Below are positions 54,727 to 63,967 of a stretch of 64,000 nt of DNA, piece by piece. Position 1 is the first letter of the stretch. Every line of letters starts with the position of its first letter. Both the position numbers and the translations under genes were made by a program. The stretch is from UBA4416 sp040389965 (GTDB lineage: Bacteria > Bacteroidota > Bacteroidia > B-17B0 > Aurantibacillaceae), in assembly GCA_040389965.1 (NCBI GenBank), contig JAZJZF010000024.1, forward strand, positions 75,689-139,688, in the 5' to 3' direction. The notes below the pieces were generated by a model that was not told the DNA's origin, searched no databases, and worked only from the letters and a program-made list of their open reading frames with translations.

Positions 54727-55923
54727 TTAGTATTCGAGCACCATGATTTCTACACGGCGGTTCTGTTCCTGCTGCTCAGCATTTGCTCCGGGTAGTTTAA
54801 ATAACATTTCATGATCTCCCTTACCGTCAATTTCAATACGGTTTGCATCTATACCCTGTATCCCTAAATAATTTTTAATAGAGGTGGCCCGGCCTTTTGT
54901 AAAAGCAATGATTCCGCGTTCATCCTGCATCTCGCGCCCGTTGGAATGGCCAATGATCATAATCTTTAACTGCGGGTTTTTCTTTAAGAGCCTGTATAAA
55001 TTATACATGGCCGGTAGCGCTCTGGGTAAGTATTGAACAGAGCCGCCCACAAAATTAATAGAACCTACAGAGTATTTACTTCCTTTTTTAAGTTTAGGCA
55101 AGATGGTCTTTAAAGATTTAAGTGCTGCCGTATCGGCCAGGGTAAAGGTTCTTGTGTAATTAAAACTACTGTCGTTATAAAAATTTAAATTATAGCTTCG
55201 GTTTCTTATGATAGGTGCTGTAAAATTAAAAGAGCCATCTGTTTTTGTTTGTTGAAGCAATACCGTATCTCCAAACTGGTTGGTCAAGGCTATCTCTGCC
55301 TGAACAGGTTTATTGCGCTCGTCTATCACAACGCCTTTTAACGTAATATTTTGTGCTATTTCAAATTCTATCATATGGCCTTCGCCTTTGTCATACACAT
55401 TGTCTAATACCAAATAGTAAACTTCGCCCCTTTTAACTTCAATAGGCTTGCCATATGCTGCAGCAACTCCCTGTTTAATAAACTCTTCCTTTGATTGATA
55501 GCTGAGGCCCGTCTTCCCGCTGATCTCATCTTTATTGCGAGATATGCAGGCCCTTACGGGGGATATTTTATAATTTACAAGACTGTCACAAAAATTATTT
55601 TTGGCCGCTTTAAAAAGCATAAAATCATAATCATCGTCAGGCTTGGAAGGCGTAATGTCAAATACTAAAGTCCCGGAGACGTTAATAACCAATTTATACC
55701 AGGCGGTATTATGTTCTTTTTCGAAAGCGAAGCTTGTGTTTTGTTTAGAATTGCTGATCTCTTTAATACTGCCATAACCTTTAGGGGCAATGGTTCTATT
55801 GACGGTTGTTTTACTGTTAAGGGTTACAGCGCGGGCTAACTTGCAGTCGCAAAAAACGGTATCCAACTTTTTAGTTTGAGACAATAATTGAAAGGAAAGA
55901 AAACAAAGTAGAAGTAGCCGCAT
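54727..55923 (-). CDS. OmpA-family peptidoglycan-associated protein
   Basis: The 398-residue protein has a signal peptide (SFQLLSQ end), a beta-rich domain (about 40-190, pre-peptidase-like: YDFMLFKAA, GEVYYLVLDNVY), a carboxypeptidase-regulatory-type domain (about 195-265) and a C-terminal OmpA domain (IMIIGHSNGREM, GRATSIKNYL, ENRRVEIMVL-type end). The OmpA domain binds peptidoglycan. In Bacteroidota, proteins with this layout accompany gliding or type IX secretion structures; that role is not shown here. Confidence 0.85.
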   Translation of the reverse strand: MRLLLLCFLSFQLLSQTKKLDTVFCDCKLARAVTLNSKTTVNRTIAPKGYGSIKEISNSKQNTSFAFEKEHNTAWYKLVINVSGTLVFDITPSKPDDDYDFMLFKAAKNNFCDSLVNYKISPVRACISRNKDEISGKTGLSYQSKEEFIKQGVAAAYGKPIEVKRGEVYYLVLDNVYDKGEGHMIEFEIAQNITLKGVVIDERNKPVQAEIALTNQFGDTVLLQQTKTDGSFNFTAPIIRNRSYNLNFYNDSSFNYTRTFTLADTAALKSLKTILPKLKKGSKYSVGSINFVGGSVQYLPRALPAMYNLYRLLKKNPQLKIMIIGHSNGREMQDERGIIAFTKGRATSIKNYLGIQGIDANRIEIDGKGDHEMLFKLPGANAEQQEQNRRVEIMVLEY

Positions 55924-55956
55924 GTGTTTATAATGATGTATACTTATTAAAGTAAC

Positions 55957-55991
55957 AAAAAATCCCCTGAATTATTCAGAGGATTTTTTAA
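55957..55991 (-). terminator. Terminator of odhB
   Basis: An 11-bp stem with one mismatch (aatcccctgaa at 55961-55971, ttcagaggatt at 55975-55985) and A/T runs on both sides, 27 bases downstream of the odhB stop. Confidence 0.75.
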
Positions 55992-56016
55992 TTGTTTTAC
56001 CTGGTTGTGATGCAGG

Positions 56017-57288
56017 TTATAAGCCTAACAGGATCTCTTCAGCGTTTTTACCTCCAAACAGCATACGGGTAGGATTTTCCAGCATTTCTTTTACTTTAAC
56101 GAGGAAGCCTACGCTTTCTCTTCCGTCAATGATACGGTGATCATAGCTTAAAGCAATGTACATCATCGGACGAATTACTACTTGTCCGTTAACGGCCATC
56201 GGACGTTCAACTACATTGTGCATTCCTAAAATAGCACTTTGCGGAGGGTTAATAATGGGAGTACTCATCATAGAACCAAACACACCACCATTGGTAATGG
56301 TAAAGGTTCCGCCGCTCATATCTTCAATGGTTAATTTCCCGTCACGGGCTTTAACGGCTAAATCTTTAATTCCTTTTTCGATATCGGCAAGGCTCATTAA
56401 TTCGGCATTACGCAATACCGGTACCATTAAACCTTTTGGAGCGCTTACCGCGATTCCGATATCACAGTATTTGTTGTACACTAATTCTTCACCATCTATC
56501 ATCCCATTTACGGCAGGAAAGTGGTATAACGCTTCGGTAACTGCTTTTGTGAAAAAGCTCATGAAACCAATGTTTGAACCATATACTTCTTTAAATTTAT
56601 CTTTGTATTTTGCTCTGATCGCGTAGATGGCGCTCATGTCTACCTCGTTGAAAGTAGTTAACATAGCGGTTTCATTTTTAACGGCCACCAAACGTTTGGC
56701 AACAGTTTTACGAAGAGAGGTCATTTTTGTACGCTCTTTATCTCTGCCACCTTTCCATGAGTTGGAAAGCACTTCATTTACAGTTGGTAAGCCGTTAGAC
56801 AAAGCAGCTAATACATCCTGTTTGGTAATGCGGCCATCTTTACCTGTACCGTTTATTTGTTTGGACGATACGTTGTTTTCGGCCATTAGTTTGGCAGCAG
56901 AAACACTTGGTGTACCTGTGGCGTACGTTGAGGTTGATTTCTCGGTTCCGCTCGAAGTGACAGCTGTTTCTTTCTTTGGCTCTTCTTTTTTAGCTTCCGT
57001 TTTAACCTCAGCTTTTGGAGTTTCTGTTTTTGCCTTAGCTTCCGGTTTTACAGAAGTATCAATTTTTACAACTACCTGTCCAACTTTTACCGTGTCGCCT
57101 TCGGCAGCTAATACTTCAATTTTACCTGCTTCTTCTGCATTAAGGGTTAGGGTTGCCTTATCAGAATCGATCTCAGCCAGTACTTCATCTTTTTCAACCA
57201 CATCGCCGGTATTTTTAACCCATCGGGCAATAACTACCTCTGTAATTGATTCTCCGGGACTTGGTACTTTTAGTTCTACAATTGCCAT
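56017..57288 (-). CDS. odhB: 2-oxoglutarate dehydrogenase E2 (dihydrolipoamide succinyltransferase)
   Basis: Also called sucB. The 423-residue protein has an N-terminal lipoyl domain (lipoyl Lys44 in DSDKATL), an Ala/Lys/Glu/Pro linker, a peripheral subunit-binding domain (PSVSAAKLMAENNV, GRITKQDVLAAL) and the catalytic acyltransferase domain ending with the active-site motif SYDHRIIDGRE. It passes succinyl groups to CoA in the TCA cycle. A degenerate copy of the dispersed palindromic repeat forms part of the linker (VTSSGTEKS). It lies 107 bases downstream of odhA. Confidence 0.95.
   Translation of the reverse strand: MAIVELKVPSPGESITEVVIARWVKNTGDVVEKDEVLAEIDSDKATLTLNAEEAGKIEVLAAEGDTVKVGQVVVKIDTSVKPEAKAKTETPKAEVKTEAKKEEPKKETAVTSSGTEKSTSTYATGTPSVSAAKLMAENNVSSKQINGTGKDGRITKQDVLAALSNGLPTVNEVLSNSWKGGRDKERTKMTSLRKTVAKRLVAVKNETAMLTTFNEVDMSAIYAIRAKYKDKFKEVYGSNIGFMSFFTKAVTEALYHFPAVNGMIDGEELVYNKYCDIGIAVSAPKGLMVPVLRNAELMSLADIEKGIKDLAVKARDGKLTIEDMSGGTFTITNGGVFGSMMSTPIINPPQSAILGMHNVVERPMAVNGQVVIRPMMYIALSYDHRIIDGRESVGFLVKVKEMLENPTRMLFGGKNAEEILLGL
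56938..56963 (-). repeat. Degenerate dispersed repeat inside odhB
   Basis: TTCTCGGTTCCGCTCGAA and the following GTGACAG differ from the 33695/57345 repeat (with flank CTGACAG) at three of 25 positions. It lies in frame in the linker-coding part of odhB. Confidence 0.65.
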
Positions 57289-57341
57289 ATAATTAGTTTT
57301 TAGTTATAAGTTCTTGGTTTTTAGTTTTGTCTTTTTATCTT

Positions 57342-57368
57342 TAGTTCTCGACTCCGCTCGAACTGACA
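57342..57368. repeat. Single copy of the dispersed palindromic repeat between odhA and odhB
   Basis: 27 bases identical to 33692-33718, with core TTCTCGACTCCGCTCGAA at 57345-57362. It lies in the spacer between two genes of one operon. Confidence 0.8.
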
Positions 57369-57395
57369 ATCATTGGGTTAATCTTTTTCTGTCTA

Positions 57396-60119
57396 TTATT
57401 TCACTAATACTTTAGGAAAAACTCCTGCCATAATTTCTTCGTTTTCCTGAGCATGACGTTTGGCAAAACCTGTTGCTGGGCTTGCTGCGGCATCTCTTCC
57501 AAAATATTTTAAATTCAGAGAACGTAGATTATTGTCTACAAAACGCCAAGGACCCATGTTTTCAGGTTCTTCCTGAACAAATAGGTAATCTTTTGCTTTG
57601 CTGTATTTTTTCAGAATCGCATCTATCTGTTTTTGAGGGAAAGGATACAATTGCTCTAAACGAATAAATGCAATGTCATCCACTCCTTCTTTTTCTCTGC
57701 GTTCAATTAAATCGTAATAGACTTTACCTGAGCAGAAAGCAATGCGTGTTACTTTTTTAGCATCTGCGCTATCGTCAAGCACTTCCTGGAAATTTGCTTT
57801 CGTAAAATCAGCCAGCTTACTTACGCAGGTTGGGTAACGTAATAATTTTTTTGGTGTAAAACATACCAATGGTTTACGGAAATCTCTTTTTAACTGACGG
57901 CGTAATACGTGAAACTGTTGTGCAGGTGTTGTGGTATTAACGATCTGCATATTATTTTCGGCACAAGCCTGTAAAAAGCGTTCCATACGTGCGCTGGAGT
58001 GCTCAGGACCCTGCCCTTCGTAACCGTGAGGCAATAACATTACCAAACCGTTCATACGACGCCATTTGTACTCAGCCGATGTTAAGTATTGATCCACAAT
58101 AATTTGTGCTCCGTTAAAGAAGTCGCCAAACTGCGCTTCCCAAATGGTTAAGGTATTTGGTGCCGCAAAGGCATAGCCATATTCAAAGCCCAATACACCA
58201 TATTCGCTTAGTAAAGAGTTGTAGATCTCGAATTTTACTTTAGCATCAATGTTATTTAAAGGCGTGTATTCTTCTTCGCTGTCTTCAATTTTTACAATAG
58301 CATGACGGTGAGAAAACGTTCCGCGTTCTACATCCTGTCCGCTGAAACGTACAGGGTTTCCTTCTTTCATTAAACTCGCATATGCCAGTAATTCGCCCAT
58401 GGCCCAATCGTAATTATCGTTGGTAATCATGGCCTTGCGGTCTTCAAATAATTTCTGAATCTTGTTAAAGAATTTTTTGTCTGTAGGTAATTCGGTGCTT
58501 TTTTTAGCAATCTCTAAAAATAATTTTTCGTCGATGGCTGTTTTAGGAGACTCATCAAAATCTTTGGCACCGGCCATTTTCACACCTTTCCAGGTTCCTT
58601 CAAGGAAGGACGTGATTTTTGCTTTTTCTACTTTTTTAGCTTCGTCTAAATTAACGTCTAACTCTGCTTTAAAAGCCGTTTCAATATCTTTTGCTTCTGA
58701 TGCTAAATCAGAATGATCAAGCTCCAGACGTCTTACATACACATCTTTTACATTTGGGTGTGTAGCAATTGCTTTGTATAACATAGGCTGTGTGAAACGA
58801 GGCTCATCGCCCTCGTTATGCCCATATTTACGGTAGCAAAGCACATCAATAAATACATCTCTGTGGAATGTCTGGCGGAATTCCATTGCCAGTTTAGAAA
58901 TGAAACATAATGCTTCCACATCGTCACCGTTTACGTGAAATACCGGGCTCAACACTACTTTTGCTACATCCGTGCAATATGTAGAAGACCTTCCGTCCAT
59001 ATAATTGGTAGTAAAACCTACCTGGTTATTAATTACAAAATGTACTGTTCCACCGGTTTTATAACCATCGAGCTGACTCATTTGTACCAATTCGTAAACC
59101 AATCCCTGGCCGGCAATAGCTGCATCGCCATGTATGCTAATAGCACAGGCTTTGGTGTTATCACCACCATGATGGCTGTCAATTTTTGAACGAACAATAC
59201 CTTGTACTACCGCTGCTGAGGTTTCAAGATGTGATGGATTTGGCGTTAAGCTGATGTGAACATTTTTACCACTATCGCTTTTTTGATCAGATGAATAGCC
59301 CATGTGGTATTTCACATCACCGTCAAATAAAGAATCTTCACTTGGTCTGCCTTCAAACTCTGTAAAAACATCTCTATAAGTTTTATTCATGATGTTGGTC
59401 AGCACGTTTAAACGTCCGCGATGAGCCATACCTATTACATAATCTTCAATGCCCATGTTTGCACCATGTTCCATTAAGGTATTAATAGCAGGAATTACTG
59501 CTTCTCCGCCTTCCAATGAAAACCGTTTCTGGCCAACAAATTTTGTGTGCAGGTAGTTTTCAAAAACAACCGCCTGGGTTAATTTTTTAAGAATGGTTTT
59601 TTTCTCGTCTTTAGAAAAAGCCGGCGTATTGCGGTTTTTTTCCATACGTTCCTGTAACCATTTTAATACGCTTGGTTCGCGCATATATAAATACTCAACA
59701 CCAATACTCTGGCAATACGTTTGCTCAAGGTGTTTAACAATATCGCTTAATTTAGCTGCTCCAAGGCCAATTTCATTACCTGCCTGAAAAACAGTATCAA
59801 GGTCCTTATCAGAAAGCCCGAAATTTTCGAGTGCTAATGTTGGGTCATAGTGGCGGCGTTCGCGCACAGGGTTTGTTTTGGTAAACAAGTGTCCGCGTTG
59901 GCGGTAACCGGTTATTAACCCAAGCACTTTAAACTCTTTGGTTACGTTTTCGGGGATAGCACCACCGGAAGCTGCATCGTAGTTAGTTTGTGCAAATTCA
60001 AATCCTTTAAAAAAATCGCGCCACGAAGCGTCAACGGAGTTAGCATCTTTAGAATATTGTAAAAACAATTCTTCAATTGCGTTTACATCGCTTGTGCCGA
60101 CATAAGAAAATTTGTCCAT
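57396..60119 (-). CDS. odhA: 2-oxoglutarate dehydrogenase E1 component
   Basis: Also called sucA. The 907-residue protein has the N-terminal E2-contact segment (EELFLQYSKDANSVDASWRD in parts), thiamine-diphosphate domain motifs (GMAHRGRLNVL, the SIHGDAAIAGQG loop), and the pyrimidine-binding and C-terminal domains (ILFVQEEPENMGPW-type end: YLFVQEEPENMGPWR). It decarboxylates 2-oxoglutarate in the TCA cycle. Full length, first gene of odhAB; E3 is not in the window. Confidence 0.97.
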   Translation of the reverse strand: MDKFSYVGTSDVNAIEELFLQYSKDANSVDASWRDFFKGFEFAQTNYDAASGGAIPENVTKEFKVLGLITGYRQRGHLFTKTNPVRERRHYDPTLALENFGLSDKDLDTVFQAGNEIGLGAAKLSDIVKHLEQTYCQSIGVEYLYMREPSVLKWLQERMEKNRNTPAFSKDEKKTILKKLTQAVVFENYLHTKFVGQKRFSLEGGEAVIPAINTLMEHGANMGIEDYVIGMAHRGRLNVLTNIMNKTYRDVFTEFEGRPSEDSLFDGDVKYHMGYSSDQKSDSGKNVHISLTPNPSHLETSAAVVQGIVRSKIDSHHGGDNTKACAISIHGDAAIAGQGLVYELVQMSQLDGYKTGGTVHFVINNQVGFTTNYMDGRSSTYCTDVAKVVLSPVFHVNGDDVEALCFISKLAMEFRQTFHRDVFIDVLCYRKYGHNEGDEPRFTQPMLYKAIATHPNVKDVYVRRLELDHSDLASEAKDIETAFKAELDVNLDEAKKVEKAKITSFLEGTWKGVKMAGAKDFDESPKTAIDEKLFLEIAKKSTELPTDKKFFNKIQKLFEDRKAMITNDNYDWAMGELLAYASLMKEGNPVRFSGQDVERGTFSHRHAIVKIEDSEEEYTPLNNIDAKVKFEIYNSLLSEYGVLGFEYGYAFAAPNTLTIWEAQFGDFFNGAQIIVDQYLTSAEYKWRRMNGLVMLLPHGYEGQGPEHSSARMERFLQACAENNMQIVNTTTPAQQFHVLRRQLKRDFRKPLVCFTPKKLLRYPTCVSKLADFTKANFQEVLDDSADAKKVTRIAFCSGKVYYDLIERREKEGVDDIAFIRLEQLYPFPQKQIDAILKKYSKAKDYLFVQEEPENMGPWRFVDNNLRSLNLKYFGRDAAASPATGFAKRHAQENEEIMAGVFPKVLVK

Positions 60120-60277
60120 TTTAATTTTGCTTAAAATTACGGGGCTAATTTAATCATTTTAATGATGCTACACCTAATAAATTTGGGTTTTTTGGCCCTT
60201 AATAAGTGCCTGTTTTTTATACATGATTATGAAAAATGCTATATGAAACCTAAGGTATTTTATCTACCTTCGCATTT

Positions 60278-60667
60278 GTGAAATATACCTTAATCATCCT
60301 TCTTTCAGTGCTGCAATTTGGCAGTTTGTTTTCGCAGGAAAACCAAACGCAAACCTTATTAAAGGTAAAAGCGTTACAGGAAAAAAAAGCAGAGTATCAC
60401 CGTAGAACGGGAGGCGAAACCGATGGTTACCGTGTAAAGATTCATTTTAGTGCCGATAAATCGAAGGCAAAAGAGGCGCAGAACCGCTTTGCTTCCAAAT
60501 ATAGTGGTATAAACAGTTACGAAGATTACCAACAGCCTAATTTTGTGATCAATGTAGGGGATTTTAAAACCAAACTGGAAGCGCAGGAATTATTAAAAAC
60601 CATAAAAGGCGATTTTCCTTATGCCTTTATTGTAAAGAGCAAAGTAAGGCCAACAAGGGTTAATTAA
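60278..60667 (+). CDS. Secreted SPOR-like protein
   Basis: A GTG start gives 129 residues with a signal peptide (MKYTLIILLSVLQFGSLFSQ). The mature part GYRVKIHFSADKSKAKEAQN, then YQQPNFVINVGDFKTKLEAQELLKTI (in parts), fits a SPOR-like fold that binds denuded peptidoglycan at the septum. The GTG is required for the signal peptide. A near-consensus -7 TACCTTCG (60265-60272) lies directly before it. The stop overlaps the end of the convergent gene. Confidence 0.72.
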   Translation: MKYTLIILLSVLQFGSLFSQENQTQTLLKVKALQEKKAEYHRRTGGETDGYRVKIHFSADKSKAKEAQNRFASKYSGINSYEDYQQPNFVINVGDFKTKLEAQELLKTIKGDFPYAFIVKSKVRPTRVN

Positions 60668-61387
60668 TCTGTTTTCAGAATTTTTTGTAAATACCTTTTT
60701 CCATTCACTTTCAGGTCAAGAAAATAGATTCCCGTAGAAAGGAAAGAGGCATCTATTGTAGACGCATCGCTAAAAGCACCACTGTAAATAAGGTTTCCCA
60801 TAAGGTCTGCGAGTTTAAAAGATGTTTGTCCGGGTGAAACCACTGTAAGAGCCTGCCCGTTTACAGGATTTGGATAAACGGATATTCCCACATTTTGAAG
60901 TTCGTGTATACCGGTAGATGTTCCTCCTTCCCAGTTGGTATTAGTGGTTTTGCATAACACAGGAGGCCAAACCGTAAGAGATCCATTNNNNNNNNNNGTA
61001 ATAACTTCCGTAGCCCGCACAACCTAAAAGCGTCATAGAGGTTTTGCATTGGATAATGTTGTAATTGGTGGCGGACCTTGTATTTAGATGGTTCAGATAG
61101 ATGTGCCCGTAATTTAAAAAGTTGACTCCGCATAAAGTTTCCATTAAATAATCCCCGCAAATAGTACCTGCAGCATCTACAAATAAAACCGTTGGGGAGC
61201 TGATAGTAAGGGTCTGATTAATGACCATATAATGCAGCACCAAAATTGTATCCGGATTTGTGGGAACCTGTTGGTTGCTCCAGCATACCGGATTTTCCCA
61301 ATCTCCGGCCATAATGCTTTTTACGGTTACTGCCTTTACACTAACCGAAACCATTATCAGGAAAAGAAATAAACCCCGTAAAAACAT
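60664..61387 (-). CDS. Secreted T9SS cargo protein (interrupted by an N gap)
   Basis: Deleting the ten Ns at 60988-60997 joins GYGSYY to NGSLTVWPPV in frame, giving a 237-residue protein. It has a signal peptide (SVSVKAV end), a GDWENPVCWSNQQVPTNPDT motif typical of Bacteroidota surface proteins, seven cysteines, and a T9SS type A sorting domain over the last 75 residues (VSVYPNP-type start ISVYPNPVNG, then STGIYFLDLKVNGKRYLQKIL in parts). Function beyond secretion is unknown. The 5' end faces pgk. Confidence 0.82.
60988..60997. other. Assembly gap (10 N) inside the T9SS gene
   Basis: Ten Ns; removal restores a single frame across the gene. Confidence 0.9.
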
Positions 61388-61424
61388 AATTAAAGATAAT
61401 GAATTTTTATTTTAGTAATTAGGT

Positions 61425-61432
61425 TAAATTTG
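61425..61432 (+). promoter_or_regulatory. Promoter -7 element of pgk
   Basis: TAAATTTG, a perfect TAnnTTTG. It overlaps the in-frame GTG at 61432, so translation must begin at the ATG at 61453. Confidence 0.55.
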
Positions 61433-61452
61433 TGCCTTTAATTTACAAAATC

Positions 61453-62646
61453 ATGAAAACCATCGACAACCTTAATTTTGAAAATAAACGTGCTTTAATT
61501 CGTGTAGACTTTAACGTACCCTTAAATGATGCCTTTGACGTAACAGATGATACTCGTATCAGAGCAGCAGCACCAACGATTAAAAAAATTCTTGAGAAAG
61601 GCGGTAGTATTATTTTAATGTCGCATTTAGGTCGTCCTAAAGAAGGGCCAACAAATAAGTATTCGTTAAAACATATTGTAAGCACGGTAAGTAAATTAGT
61701 TGGAGCGGAAGTTGTGTTTGCCGATGATTGCATTGGAACCGATGCTTTTGCAAAATCGGGGGCATTAAAACCCGGGCAGGTTTTATTATTAGAGAATTTA
61801 CGTTTTTATAAAGAAGAAGAAAAAGGAGATGTTGGTTTTGCAGAGAAATTAAGTAAACATGGTGATATTTATGTGAATGATGCTTTTGGAACTGCGCACC
61901 GCGCGCACGCTTCAACAGCAGTAATTGCACAATTTTTTGCAACGGATGCCAAATGTTTTGGTTATGTAATGGCAGGAGAGGTTGCCAGTATTGATAAAGT
62001 AATTCATGGAGCAGAAGCTCCCTTTACTGCTATTGTTGGTGGTGCAAAAGTGAGCGACAAAATTTTAATTATAGAACAGTTAATGAGCAAAGCCAATAAT
62101 ATTTTAATTGGCGGCGGCATGGCCTTTACGTTTGTAAAAGCTATGGGAGGCACTATTGGCAAGTCGTTGTGCGAGGATGATAAATTAGACCTGGCAAAAG
62201 AATTATTGCAAAAGGCAAAAGCCAAAGGCGTTAATTTATATATCCCTACCGATGCTATTATTGCTGATAATTTTGCCAACGATGCCAATACGAAAGAGAG
62301 CAATATTAACAGCATTCCTGATGGCTGGATGGGATTGGACATTAGCACAGATACCATAAAAACATACAGTGAGGTCATTAAAAATTCCAAAACTATTTTA
62401 TGGAATGGTCCCATGGGCGTGTTTGAAATGAGCAGTTTTGAGAATGGTACCAAGCAAGTGGCATTAGCTATTGCAGAAGCAACTAAAAAAGGCGCTTTTT
62501 CTTTAATTGGCGGTGGTGATAGTGTAGCAGCCATAAACAAATACAACCTTGCGGAACAGGTAAGTTATGTAAGTACAGGTGGCGGTGCTTTATTAGAATA
62601 TATAGAGCAGGGTAGCTTACCGGGCGTAAGGGCTATTGAAGGATAA
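61453..62646 (+). CDS. pgk: Phosphoglycerate kinase
   Basis: Pgk moves the phosphate of 1,3-bisphosphoglycerate to ADP in glycolysis. From the ATG at 61453 the protein has 397 residues with RVDFNVPLND near the start, HLGRPK, the hinge and nucleotide-binding region (GGAKVSDKILIIEQL), and the end motif FSLIGGGDSVAAINKY. All conserved domains are present. A separate promoter serves the next gene, but the two may also be co-transcribed since no terminator lies between. Confidence 0.97.
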   Translation: MKTIDNLNFENKRALIRVDFNVPLNDAFDVTDDTRIRAAAPTIKKILEKGGSIILMSHLGRPKEGPTNKYSLKHIVSTVSKLVGAEVVFADDCIGTDAFAKSGALKPGQVLLLENLRFYKEEEKGDVGFAEKLSKHGDIYVNDAFGTAHRAHASTAVIAQFFATDAKCFGYVMAGEVASIDKVIHGAEAPFTAIVGGAKVSDKILIIEQLMSKANNILIGGGMAFTFVKAMGGTIGKSLCEDDKLDLAKELLQKAKAKGVNLYIPTDAIIADNFANDANTKESNINSIPDGWMGLDISTDTIKTYSEVIKNSKTILWNGPMGVFEMSSFENGTKQVALAIAEATKKGAFSLIGGGDSVAAINKYNLAEQVSYVSTGGGALLEYIEQGSLPGVRAIEG

Positions 62647-62738
62647 AAGAGATTGGAGAGACGCATAGACATGAAGGGATGCAAGACAAACATTCATGAT
62701 ACGGTGTTGAAAACCACAGGTATAACTAAAAATTAAAA

Positions 62739-62771
62739 TTTGGGCGTTTTGCTCTTTTACACTTATATTTG
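62739..62771 (+). promoter_or_regulatory. Promoter of the aldolase-CBS gene
   Basis: TTTG (62739-62742) and TATATTTG (62764-62771) separated by 21 bases, close to the Bacteroidota -33/-7 layout; the ATG follows 27 bases later. Confidence 0.6.
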
Positions 62772-62798
62772 AACTTTACATAAACATAAAAACAACAC

Positions 62799-63809
62799 AT
62801 GGAATTATACTTAGATTCAGCAAACCTTAAAGAAATTGAAGAAGGATTTAAATTAGGGTTTTTAAATGGATTAACCACTACACCTACCTTTATGCAAAAG
62901 GAAGGTATTACTGATATTGACGGTACTATTGTAAAGTTAAGCAAAATGGTTCCTGTACTTCAAATCGAAGCTTTAGGAAACACTGCTGAAGAAGTATTAG
63001 CAGAAGCTGAACGCCAGTTGGCCTTAGGCCTTGACCCTAAAAAAACCGTATTCAAAATACCGGTTTCATTAGAAGGTGTTCGTGCCTGCAAAATGTTACG
63101 TGATAAAGGCTATTTGGTGAATGTACATTTGGTGTATACTTTACAACAGGCATATATGGCTATGCAGGCCGGAGCAACATATGTTTGCCCTTTAGTTGGC
63201 CGTTTACAGGATCAGGGACATGATGCACTTGCTTTAGTTGAGCAATGTGTTGCTGCGGTTGATTTGTATGATTACGATACTAAAATTATGTTCTCTTCTG
63301 TGCGTCATGCTGAGCATGTGCGTAACGCTATTAACTTAGGTGTTCATACGATTACAGTTCCACTTAAGGTAATGAAACAATTAACAGAAAACAATTTTAC
63401 CACTTTAGGTACTGATCAGTTTATTGCTGATACCCGTATGATGATGGTAAAAGTAAAAGAAGCCATTAAAGGAATCAATCCATTGGTAGCTGAAAATACA
63501 TCTGTTACAGATGCTATTGTTAAAATGACGGAATTTGGTTTTGGTGCTATTACAGTAACAAAAGCAGATGGCAGCATTAAAGGTGTATTTACAGATGGCA
63601 GTTTAAGAAAATTGATCGGAGAAAAAGGAAGAGATATTTTATCTAAAAACCTATCTGACCTTGAATACAGAGAGCCAATCACCATTGATGGCAATGTATT
63701 GTTAAATGATGCAAGTACTTTATTTAAGAAAACCAATGTAGATACGATTGTTGTAACAGATGGTGGCAAACCGGTTGGGATGCTTGATATCCAGGACATG
63801 AAAGGATAG
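62799..63809 (+). CDS. Fructose-6-phosphate aldolase/transaldolase-like protein fused to a CBS pair
   Basis: The 336-residue protein has an N-terminal domain of the small transaldolase/FSA class (1-220): MELYLDSANL with Asp6, TTTPTFMQKEG, the Schiff-base-type Lys86 in FKIPVS, and ATYVCPLVGRLQDQGHD. From about 225 to the end it has a tandem CBS module (SVTDAIVKMTEFGFGAITV in parts, VDTIVVTDGGKPVGMLDI) like that of arabinose-5-phosphate isomerase KdsD. The CBS part may bind a nucleotide and regulate the aldolase; that is inference. It follows pgk, in a central-carbon context. Confidence 0.83.
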   Translation: MELYLDSANLKEIEEGFKLGFLNGLTTTPTFMQKEGITDIDGTIVKLSKMVPVLQIEALGNTAEEVLAEAERQLALGLDPKKTVFKIPVSLEGVRACKMLRDKGYLVNVHLVYTLQQAYMAMQAGATYVCPLVGRLQDQGHDALALVEQCVAAVDLYDYDTKIMFSSVRHAEHVRNAINLGVHTITVPLKVMKQLTENNFTTLGTDQFIADTRMMMVKVKEAIKGINPLVAENTSVTDAIVKMTEFGFGAITVTKADGSIKGVFTDGSLRKLIGEKGRDILSKNLSDLEYREPITIDGNVLLNDASTLFKKTNVDTIVVTDGGKPVGMLDIQDMKG

Positions 63810-63829
63810 TATTTACTAAAAATATATAA

Positions 63830-63868
63830 TAGGAAACCCTTATTCGATGCGGATAAGGGTTTTTTGTT
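63830..63868 (+). terminator. Terminator of the pgk/aldolase-CBS unit
   Basis: A 10-bp stem (aaacccttat at 63834-63843, complement at 63853-63862) with a 9-base loop, followed by a T run. Confidence 0.82.
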
Positions 63869-63913
63869 TTCAAAACTTTATATTTATATTTTGAAACAAT
63901 GATTAATGATTTC

Positions 63914-63942
63914 TGTCAGCCTGAACTTGATTCAGCAGGGCA
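63914..63942. repeat. Possible REP-like element
   Basis: TGTCAGCCTGAACTTGATTC and following bases contain a short dyad (CTGAA 63921-63925, TTCAG 63931-63935). It resembles REP-like elements I recall from Bacteroidota spacers; only one copy is in the window. Confidence 0.3.
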
Positions 63943-63967
63943 TGAACGAAAAATAAAGCAATTTAAT

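Noticed and set aside
56627..57292. 221-codon open frame opposite odhB
   Set aside because: Antisense shadow; Ser/Thr/Val-rich composition is the complement of a biased coding strand.
61432..61452. GTG start adding seven residues to Pgk
   Set aside because: The GTG is part of the promoter -7 element, and the ATG at 61453 gives the normal N-terminus.
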